Source: Bacillota bacterium (GTDB taxonomy: Bacteria > Bacillota > UBA4882 > UBA8346). Taken from it: a DNA stretch of 64,000 nucleotides. Position numbers and translations under genes: made by a program. The DNA lies in contig JAEYPR010000031.1 in NCBI GenBank assembly GCA_023410535.1, positions 248,001 through 312,000 on the forward strand, written 5' to 3'. How positions within the stretch are numbered: the first letter of the stretch is position 1; each line of letters opens with the position of its first letter. A model generated the notes under the pieces. It was not told where the DNA came from and ran no database searches. It saw only the letters and a program-made list of their open reading frames with translations. This document shows positions 8,691 through 16,800 of this stretch, piece after piece.

Positions 8691-9725
8691 ATGCATATGG
8701 CTGATGCTCTTGTTTCCCCCGCGGTTGGTGGAACGATGTGGGCGGTCACGGCAGGGTTGGCCGCTTATTCGGCAAAAAAAGTCCAAGCGGAAATGGATGA
8801 AAAAAAAGTTCCATTAATGGGGGTATTGGGTGCGTTTATCTTTGCGGCGCAAATGATCAATTTCTCGATTCCCGGGACCGGTTCCAGCGGACATCTTGGC
8901 GGTGGTCTGATCCTGGCAATTTTACTGGGACCGTATGCCGGATTTTTAACGATGGCCTCGATCTTAATCGTGCAAGCGTTGTTTTTTGCCGACGGAGGAC
9001 TGCTATCGTTGGGCTGTAATATATTTAACATGGGCTTTTATACCTGTTTTGTTACATATCCATTAATCTACCGTCGCCTGAACGAATCAAAATCGTCTTC
9101 AAAACGGATTGTTTGGGGAGCGATGCTTGCGGCAGTGATCGGTTTGCAATTGGGTGCTTTCAGTGTGGTCCTGGAAACCGTTTTTTCCGGTGTTTCCGAG
9201 TTGCCGTTTAAGACGTTTGTCCTGTTGATGCAACCGATTCATTTGGGTATCGGGATTGTCGAAGGGTTAATCACGGCGGCCGTCATCTCGTTTGTCTGGA
9301 AAGCGCGACCCGAGATCCTTGAAAACGCCGCCGCCGCTAAACCCCTTGGCAAAATTGCAATGAAAAAAGTGTTGACCGGATTAATCATTGTAACGGTTTT
9401 AACGGGAGGGGTTTTATCGTGGTTTGCCTCAACCCACCCGGACGGACTGGAGTGGTCGATGTTTCAAACTTCCGGCAAGGAAGAGATTGCATCGCAAGAG
9501 ACGTTACATCGATCATTGGCAAAGATTCAAGAGCACACCGCCGTATTGCCCGATTACGGTTTTAAATCAAAACCGGAAGACTCGGCTGACGCACCCCAAG
9601 CGGCTGCTTGGCCGGCCGTTGATAGCGGGACCTCATTGTCGGGTTTGGTCGGCGCGGCGATCACCCTGATTTTAGCCGGGGTAATTGGATTGGGCTTGCG
9701 AGTTCTGAAAACACGGAACCGCTAA
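8691..9725 (+). CDS. nikMN: Nickel ECF transporter substrate-binding membrane protein, NikM-NikN fusion
   Basis: 344 aa. The N-terminus MHMADALVSPAVGG is the CbiM/NikM signature in which His2 coordinates the metal; about seven hydrophobic segments follow, including NFSIPGTGSSGHLGGG. After residue 225 comes a second part (TM, then THPDGLEWSM, then a final TM) typical of the NikN/CbiN-like component, so M and N are fused. It forms the S component with NikQ and the ATPase NikO. The choice of Ni over Co rests on the fusion, the NikR-type operator and the adjacent nikR gene. Confidence 0.9.
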   Translation: MHMADALVSPAVGGTMWAVTAGLAAYSAKKVQAEMDEKKVPLMGVLGAFIFAAQMINFSIPGTGSSGHLGGGLILAILLGPYAGFLTMASILIVQALFFADGGLLSLGCNIFNMGFYTCFVTYPLIYRRLNESKSSSKRIVWGAMLAAVIGLQLGAFSVVLETVFSGVSELPFKTFVLLMQPIHLGIGIVEGLITAAVISFVWKARPEILENAAAAKPLGKIAMKKVLTGLIIVTVLTGGVLSWFASTHPDGLEWSMFQTSGKEEIASQETLHRSLAKIQEHTAVLPDYGFKSKPEDSADAPQAAAWPAVDSGTSLSGLVGAAITLILAGVIGLGLRVLKTRNR

Positions 9726-9799
9726 ACAAGTTTTTCCATTCCGAATACAGGACTGAAACTGTCTGGAAATTTGAACGACTTAGATTGTTAAAATAAGGG

Positions 9800-9828
9800 G
9801 CGAAGGTTTATCCTTCGCTTGCTTTTTT
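9800..9828 (+). terminator. Hairpin with T-run between nikMN and nikQ
   Basis: Stem GCGAAGG / CCTTCGC with a 5-base loop followed by TTGCTTTTTT. It lies inside the presumed operon, so it may be a partial terminator that raises nikMN mRNA over nikQO. Confidence 0.65.
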
Positions 9829-9884
9829 TAAACGAATATTAGAAAATAAGAATATTATCGCTGTGAAAGTTGCAGGAGTGCGTG

Positions 9885-10697
9885 ATGAACAACATTCAAT
9901 CAGCGGGAACCAGCCTTCGTTTACTGGATGATCTCGCAACGCAAGACACCGCTTTGCATCGGTTGCATCCACTAGTGAAAATTCTGGTGACGCTGGTCTT
10001 TCTCGTGGTGGTTGTATCGTTTCCCAAATATGAGCTGCTCGGTCTGGTGCCGTTGATCGGTTACCCGATGATTCTTTTGATCGTAGGCGACCTGCCGGCG
10101 GGTTATTTTCTAAAAAAAGTATTGCTTGCCGCGCCGTTTGTTTTTTTTGTCGCAATTTTCAACCCGATTTTCGACTCCGAACCGTGGCGGTTATTCGGGT
10201 TGGTCACCATCAGCCGCGGTTGGATTTCTTTTTTGGTGGTCCTTGGTAAGTTTGGCTTAACGGTAATGGCGGCGTTGTTATTGATCGCCACCACCGGTTT
10301 GAATGATATCGGAGCGGTGCTGTTGCGGTTGAAAATCCCTAAAGTGTTGGTGACCCAAATACTTTTTATGTATCGTTATATTGATGTTTTACTGGATGAG
10401 ATCGCCCGGGTGTCGCAAGCCTATGCCATCCGCTCCGTGAATCACCGCGGTGTCGATTGGCCGGTTTGGGGATCGTTGGTGGGTCAATTGTTGATGCGAA
10501 CGTTGGAGCGGGCGGAGCGAATCCACCAAGCAATGCTTTGCCGGGGTTTTGACGGTAAATTTAAGTTGCTACGGACCTACCGTTGGGGTTATCGTGAGGG
10601 ACTTTATCTATCGGGTTGGAGCGTTTTTTTGGTTGTGGCGCGATACATCAATATTCCGGGGTTACTCGGTTCGATTTTGACGGGGGTAGGACGATGA
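9885..10697 (+). CDS. nikQ: Nickel ECF transporter T component
   Basis: About 270 aa, CbiQ/EcfT family, with several hydrophobic helices and the paired coupling motifs: SQAYAIRSVNHRG and RAERIHQAMLCRGFDG, the second being the A-R-G type signature that contacts the ATPase. It couples ATP hydrolysis in NikO to movement of NikMN. The ATG at 9885 is preferred over the TTG at 9870 because AGGAG lies 6 bases upstream. It overlaps nikO by four bases (ATGA). Confidence 0.88.
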   Translation: MNNIQSAGTSLRLLDDLATQDTALHRLHPLVKILVTLVFLVVVVSFPKYELLGLVPLIGYPMILLIVGDLPAGYFLKKVLLAAPFVFFVAIFNPIFDSEPWRLFGLVTISRGWISFLVVLGKFGLTVMAALLLIATTGLNDIGAVLLRLKIPKVLVTQILFMYRYIDVLLDEIARVSQAYAIRSVNHRGVDWPVWGSLVGQLLMRTLERAERIHQAMLCRGFDGKFKLLRTYRWGYREGLYLSGWSVFLVVARYINIPGLLGSILTGVGR

Positions 10698-11443
10698 GCC
10701 ATCACTTAGTAGAGGTTAATGATTTGGTTTACGAATATCCCGATGGACATCAGGCGCTTCGGGGTTTATCCTTCCGGATTACCCACGGCGAATCGGTTGG
10801 GATTGTCGGCGCGAATGGCGCGGGTAAATCAACATTATTACTCCATTTTCCGGGTATTTTGACGCCCCGGGCGGGAACGGTCCGGGTGGGCGATTTTCCG
10901 GTAACCCGGCAAACGTTGGCCCAGATTCGGCGGAGCGTGGGGATGATCTTTCAAAATCCCGATGACCAGTTATTTATGCCCACGGTCTTTGACGACGTGG
11001 CTTTTGGGCCGATTAACCTGGGACTGCCTGGCGCTGAGGTGGAGGCGCGCGTAGCGCGGTCGTTGGAGACAGTTGGAGCGGCGCATCTTAAAGAACGGCC
11101 GCCATATAAGCTTTCCGGAGGTGAAAAACGCGCGGTTGCCATTGCGGCGGTGTTGGCAATGGCCCCGGACATTCTGATCATGGATGAGCCGAGCGCGGCC
11201 TTGGACCCAATGGCTAGGCGCCGTTTGATCAACTTGTTGGCCGGCTTTACGCACACCAAAATTATTGCCAGTCATGATTTGGACTTAGTATTGGACTTAT
11301 GTGAACGGACGATCGTTTTGAGTCAGGGAACGATCATTGCCGACGGTCCGACTCACCAGATCTTCAACGATGATCGGATTATGGCGCAAGGCCATCTTGA
11401 AAAACCCTTGCGGATGCAGGGGTGCCCGATCTGCAACCGGTAA
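10694..11443 (+). CDS. nikO: Nickel ECF transporter ATPase
   Basis: 249 aa ABC ATPase of the CbiO/NikO group. Walker A GANGAGKST, Q-loop MIFQNPDDQLFMPTVFDDVAFG (the D-D-Q-L-F pattern typical of ECF ATPases), signature LSGGEKRAVAIAAVLAM, Walker B ILIMDEP and the switch His in IASHDLDLVLDL are all present. The start at 10694 overlaps the nikQ stop as ATGA, implying translational coupling. A single ATPase gene follows, so it should act as a homodimer dedicated to nickel. It is convergent with nikR with only three bases between the stop codons. Confidence 0.92.
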   Translation: MSHHLVEVNDLVYEYPDGHQALRGLSFRITHGESVGIVGANGAGKSTLLLHFPGILTPRAGTVRVGDFPVTRQTLAQIRRSVGMIFQNPDDQLFMPTVFDDVAFGPINLGLPGAEVEARVARSLETVGAAHLKERPPYKLSGGEKRAVAIAAVLAMAPDILIMDEPSAALDPMARRRLINLLAGFTHTKIIASHDLDLVLDLCERTIVLSQGTIIADGPTHQIFNDDRIMAQGHLEKPLRMQGCPICNR

Positions 11444-11446
11444 TAT

Positions 11447-11866
11447 TCATAAATTTTCGCCGGTAGTCGTTGTCACCAGTTTGCAGTGTTTAACCCCTTT
11501 GGTGCTGCTTAAGCGTCCAGCGATCATTTGAATCACCGACTTATCGCCTTTGACCACCAATACCTCCAGGCAGTTATGGGCGTCGAGGTGGACATGTAAA
11601 ACGGACGTGATCTGCTGATGAAACTGGTGCTGAATATCGTTCAGTTTATCGGACATCTCCCGTAAGTGGTGATTATAGACCATGGTAATCGTCCCCACCG
11701 CGTTTCCGGCTTCATCACGCCATTCCTCCTCCACCAGGTAATCCCGGATCAGATCGCGAATCGCTTCCGAACGGTTGGTATAACCTTTCGCCTCAATAAG
11801 CCTGTCAAATTCAGTTAACAACTGACTGTCGATGGATACCCCGAAACGTTGTAACTCCGAACCCAT
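11447..11866 (-). CDS. nikR: Nickel-responsive ribbon-helix-helix regulator NikR
   Basis: 139 aa, close to the usual 130-150. The N-terminal RHH domain (LQRFGVSIDSQLLTEFDRLIEAKGYTNRSEAIRDLIRDYL) precedes an ACT-like domain. The nickel ligands fit perfectly: His80, His91, His93 and Cys99 have the same 11-2-6 spacing as E. coli His76, His87, His89 and Cys95 (HVHLDAHNCLE). I moved the start from an in-frame upstream codon to the ATG at 11866 because GTGGAGG lies just before it and the RHH begins immediately. It probably represses the adjacent nickel transporter. It lies 93 bases after a reductase gene on the same strand. Confidence 0.93.
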   Translation of the reverse strand: MGSELQRFGVSIDSQLLTEFDRLIEAKGYTNRSEAIRDLIRDYLVEEEWRDEAGNAVGTITMVYNHHLREMSDKLNDIQHQFHQQITSVLHVHLDAHNCLEVLVVKGDKSVIQMIAGRLSSTKGVKHCKLVTTTTGENL

Positions 11867-11959
11867 AAGTTCCTCCACAAGAAATATGCAATTCACTGAG
11901 ACATGTCCGCACGAAATATTTGGAACTGGTTGAAATAATTTCAACTTATACACCAAACT

Positions 11960-12691
11960 TTAAATCACGAACCCGCCGTTGGGACTGATCACTTGGCCGG
12001 TAATGAAATTGGCGGCGTCGGATGCCAAAAACAAAACGCATTGCGCAATATCCCGAGGCGTACCCAACCGTTGCAAGGGGGTTTGCTCCGTGAGTTCGGC
12101 AATTTCAGCGCTGTTGTATGGAGCCAGCATATCGGTAGCGATGACCCCCGGCGCAATGCAATTGACTTGAATGTTTGAAGGTCCCAACTCTTTGGCCAAG
12201 GCTTTGGTTAGACCGATCAGACCGGCTTTGGCCGCCGAATAATGAACTTCGCACGCTGCGCCGGTAATACCCCAGATTGAGCTGATGTTGATGATTTTGC
12301 CCCGTTTTTGCGGGACCATGAAGCGGAGCGCGTTTTGCGAACAAAGGAAGGCGCTTTTTAAGTTCACGTCGATCAGCTCATCCCATTCCGTCTCGCTAAT
12401 GTCGCAGCAGAGATTGGACTTGGCGATCCCGGCATTGTTGACCAACAGATCCAACCCGCCGAACTGGGCGACACAATAGTCGAACATCGCCTGAACTTCC
12501 GCCCGGTTCGCCACATTGGCCCGATAAAGAAGCGCTTCGCCTTGGGTTTCCCGGATGGAGCGCAGCAACGTTTCGGCTGCGGCTTGGGATGAACGGTAAT
12601 TAATCAACACTTGATAACCTGAAGATGCGAGTAACTCGGCAATGGCTTTGCCGATTCCCCGCGACGCCCCGGTAATTAAGGCAGTTGGCAT
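11960..12691 (-). CDS. SDR-family reductase, YmfI-like (possible EF-P 5-aminopentanone reductase) or FabG paralogue
   Basis: 243 aa classical short-chain dehydrogenase. The NAD(P) site TGASRGIGKA, NNAG, the catalytic Ser-Tyr-Lys (ISSIWG, HYSAAKAG) and the C-terminal PNGGFVI are intact. The block SSIWGITGAACEVHYSAAK, read as a unit, resembles the YmfI group that reduces the 5-aminopentanonylated Lys of elongation factor P, as far as I recall; a generic 3-oxoacyl-ACP reductase is the alternative. AAGGAAGG lies before the ATG. nikR follows on the same strand, but no nickel link is evident. Confidence 0.75.
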   Translation of the reverse strand: MPTALITGASRGIGKAIAELLASSGYQVLINYRSSQAAAETLLRSIRETQGEALLYRANVANRAEVQAMFDYCVAQFGGLDLLVNNAGIAKSNLCCDISETEWDELIDVNLKSAFLCSQNALRFMVPQKRGKIINISSIWGITGAACEVHYSAAKAGLIGLTKALAKELGPSNIQVNCIAPGVIATDMLAPYNSAEIAELTEQTPLQRLGTPRDIAQCVLFLASDAANFITGQVISPNGGFVI

Positions 12692-12916
12692 TGAGAATCC
12701 TTCCTTTGGACCAATTGATGACTGGTTGCCGCGACAGTTCCGATTTTAAGAAGACAACGATTAAATTATAGATAAATCGCTAGATACTGTCAATCATCGC
12801 AAGATATTCCCTGAAAACGGCTGCTTCCAAAAAGATTGGGTTGACCCGTATCGATTGAAGGGTGGTCGATTAGGCTGAATTAGCCGTTTTCGCGTATGAA
12901 AAAAGCCGCAATGACA

Positions 12917-12947
12917 GGAGGTCACTGGAAAATTTTCAGTGGCCTCC
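12917..12947. other. Hairpin in the 12692-13164 intergenic region
   Basis: Stem GGAGGTCACTG / CAGTGGCCTCC (11 bp with one G-U) around a short AT loop. No flanking gene ends near it and no T-run follows, so it is not an obvious terminator. The rest of this 473-base AT-rich gap shows nothing I can interpret; it marks the left edge of the Rhs island. Confidence 0.35.
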
Positions 12948-13164
12948 AATTAGTGAAAAACAAAACTGAACTAATTTAAGAAAAAATACGAGTGGACTGA
13001 AAGTAGTTTTAGCCGCTCTTTAGCAAAACTTCCTTCAGATAATAAACCCGCACTAAAATCAAACTAATTTCATAATAAATTTCCATAACTGCAGGAAAAA
13101 CAATCATAACGTGGTATTTAGATCCAGATATTAAGTAATATTTACATATTTGGAGGTTGCGTGG

Positions 13165-13746
13165 ATGAGTAAACGGATTTGGTGGATCGCATTAGTTTGT
13201 TTTGTCATGATCTCCCTCATTGGCGTTCAAATGAGTTGGGCCGAGACGCCGCAGAGTTTCCGGGGGCAGAAAAGTAAAGCGACCAAGGTATCTTTTAGAG
13301 ATATGGAAATCGAAGTCCCGGCGGGGTCGGATGAAGTCGAAATGACAGTTCAAAACAGTGATGTCGATTTAACAAAGATTAGAAAACCGCGTAACTTTGT
13401 GATGGTCGGGAAACCGTATCGATTTGGACCGCACGGGAAGAAGTTTATGAAGAATTCAGAACTAAATATCAAACTACAGCTGGATTCTAAAATTAAAATA
13501 AGTGCTCATTGGAAAAAGTATATCCGTTATTACATTGATCGTGATAATAAAAGCAGAATAGATGTACCAAACGCTAGAAAGTCAGAGAAACGAATCACTA
13601 AAATTAATAAGCGAATTACAGCAGAGTTTAAATCTGCGAATAATAGAATTAGAAATCTTGAAACAGAACGAGAAATTAAACGAAGAACAATTGATCAACT
13701 TAAAGAAGATAAGCGACAACTAAACCTGCCTTATGTTAGTAAATGA
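13165..13746 (+). CDS. Exported protein sharing the head domain of the downstream Rhs protein
   Basis: About 193 aa. A Sec signal peptide (RIWWIALVCFVMISLIGVQMSWAE) is followed by about 100 residues clearly paralogous to the N-terminus of the next gene: VSFRDMEIEVPAG versus FSFKNMEIDMPAG, YRFGPHGKKF versus FRFGPHGMKF, and YIDRDNKS versus YIDRDAGS. After that homology stops and a Lys/Arg/Glu-rich helical tail with coiled-coil character replaces it. The start at 13165 has GGAGG 8 bases upstream. It may be a stand-alone head-domain protein or a relic of a second Rhs gene whose body was lost. No function can be assigned. Confidence 0.75.
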   Translation: MSKRIWWIALVCFVMISLIGVQMSWAETPQSFRGQKSKATKVSFRDMEIEVPAGSDEVEMTVQNSDVDLTKIRKPRNFVMVGKPYRFGPHGKKFMKNSELNIKLQLDSKIKISAHWKKYIRYYIDRDNKSRIDVPNARKSEKRITKINKRITAEFKSANNRIRNLETEREIKRRTIDQLKEDKRQLNLPYVSK

Positions 13747-13822
13747 TTCAGTAAAAGGGTTTTACAAAATAAAGTGGAAATACGAAAACACATTTTACAT
13801 TATATACCTGGGAGGTCAATGA

Positions 13823-16800
13823 ATGTTAAGAAAGATTATTGCATTGATTACAACAACCATTATATTAATCTCACTATTTCTTGGATTAACACAAGCTACT
13901 TTTGCACAAGATACTTCGTACAAATTTCAACGGCAATTAAACAAGAGTACAAAATTTAGTTTCAAAAACATGGAAATTGACATGCCGGCTGGACCTTTTG
14001 AAGGGGATATGACAATTGAGGAAGTTGATTCGGATCTAACTGGGATCAAAACACCCAAGAGTTTTGCAACACTCGGTAAAACATTTCGATTTGGGCCCCA
14101 TGGGATGAAATTTAAGAAAGGCACTGGTCCCCATATTAGAATTAAAATCGAAAATAAAAACGGGAAGCTTCCATTGTGGATGGGACGTGTTCGACTCTTT
14201 TATATTGATAGGGATGCTGGTTCGTTAGTTGTTGTACCCCAAACATCAATAGATTCAAAAAAAGGAGTATTGCAAGGCAGGTTGGACCATTTTAGCGATT
14301 ATATACTGGGGGTAGTTAGCGGTTGGGATGGTTCTAATTTGAACCCGTTTACTGACTTTATTAATAATGGAGAAGAACACATTAAAATTGGGTCGGATAG
14401 TACAGAATTAACCAATTTGTCGATTGTTTCTAGAGTGGCTTCGTTGAAATCTCGAGGTTTTGATATCAATTTAGATCGAATGTATATTGCAAGGCGGGAT
14501 TCAGAAGAATGGATGATTCCTAGCGATTATTATAGTATAACTGGAGTTAATGTTTTTGATCCCTTGGCCATCAGTAGAAATTGGGTATGGGACCTCCCTC
14601 ATTGGGATGGTGGGTCTTATTCGATCCCGGGTTATTATGATCAGTACGGTAACATAGGTCAATACGTTGTTGAACCGGAAAAATTGTATCTCCCGGGAGG
14701 ACAGGTTTATTCTCCTAAAAATTTAATTGGCCAATGTCAAATCAATGGAGTTTCTTCTGACATTTACGATGAAGGTGGAATGGTTTTTACAATGGGTTCC
14801 AGTGGAACCTATTTAAGTGATGGTACAAGAGTCGGAAATGGATTTATGGATCGAAGTGGGAATGGGGTAACTTATTCCTATGCGACTTATAAGATCGGAA
14901 CATACTTAATTCCTTATTGGGAATATACCTCAGATGAAATGAATTTAAGATATTATACTCAGGATATATCGATGTCGCGAATCACTTCTTTACAAGATTC
15001 AACGGGAATAATTATCTATTTTCGGTATAATACTAATTCGCCTATAACCAGTACGGATTTTGATGGAATTGTTTCGAATATGCCGGTATTAACAAAAGTC
15101 GAGATGGAATTGGCTAATGGGAGTTTTAAAACATTAATGACTCATTCAATTGCGGCTGATGGTACCGAATCTTTTACCGATGCCGAGGGGAGGACGACTT
15201 CCTATCAGTTGTCAGGGAGAGCATCAACGATAAATTATTGTAACGGGGTGAAATCAGAATATACCAAAGATGGTATGTATACTCTCACTCATAAAATGTA
15301 TAAACGGGGGGAATCTACTCCGTTTCGAACGGTTACCTATCCTTCGGGATTTAATGGGGATGGGGTAAAATATGATGATGGGATAATCAAAAAGAAGTAT
15401 TATTTTTTAAAACATCATGGAGAACCTATTTCGGTGGCATATAGAGTTGAAACCTATGACTCTAAGACGAATAAGTTATTAAAGGTTGAAACCACCGATC
15501 ATTATCTTACGAAACAATATTTGCTTCCTGAATATAATGGTGATTGGATCATAGATGATTTGGTAGCTCGCCCTAAGAAAGTAACAACTCAAATAGTGAA
15601 TTCAAATGGGACGCTTGGAGTTGCTGTATCGTATCAATATGAATATGATAATTGGGGGAATATTACCAAAATAGTTGATCCTAATGGAACCGAAACGGTA
15701 ATGGCATATGCGAATACAGACAGCAAAAAAAACATATCCATATCAAGTTATGACTGTGTCGGAACACGTGAGGTTTATGATAGTAATGGTAATACAGTAT
15801 TCCAAGGATATTGGAAGACCATCTTAATTGCAGATGGGGAAAGCTGTTATTTCGAACAAGTCTGGCAATACGACCTTGATGAGAATGGTAACCTTATACC
15901 TGTTACTGAAACATATACCTATACATATGAAGTTCCAACCGGATATCAAAACACTTTATATAGCGATTATCCTGTCACTGCTTGTTTTGATAAACTTCTA
16001 ACGAAGGCTACTATTGTCCATGATCCAATCCATAATACCGATAATCTCCAACAAACTCATTACAAATATGACAACAAAGGGAATCTACTCCGAATGAGTG
16101 AATACCATAATGGAGACTATCTCCATACGGACTACACTTATGACCAATACGGCAACGTCCTAACCAAAACCGACCCCAAAGGCAACAAGCTGGCGTTCGA
16201 ATATCAAGCCACCAACGGCTACAACAGCGCCTATCTAACCCGGGTATATAACCCCAATCTTTCAGGCAACCAAACCATCGCCACCTTTGAATACGATCTT
16301 GTATTAGGCCGTAAGAAAACCGCCACCGACCCCAAAGGCAATATCTATCGCTACGAATACGACGCCGTCGGCCGTTTGACCAAAGAGTATTTGGACAACA
16401 ATTCCCCGACTGTCGGCATTAGCCGCGTCATTCGTTATTATGATAACGACAGCCATATCGAACTGGACTTCGGCGGCGGGGTGGAGAACCGCTGGGAGTA
16501 CGGGCGGATTGACTATGACCCGATCGTCGGGAAACCAAAATCGATTCAGCGGAAAAACGGCAACAACTGGGTTACCGCCAAAACCATCGACTACGATAGC
16601 AGCGGTCGGCTGATCGCCGAAACCGACGGCGAAAACCATACCACCACCCATGCGTATGACGCGTTAAACCGGGAAATCAAAACCACCCGGCCCGATATGA
16701 CGTATACTACCTTCGCCTGGGATGACCGGAAAGTAACCGTGACCGATGCCAAAGGCAATACCAAAACTCAAAGCTACAACCTGCTCGACCGGCTGATTCA

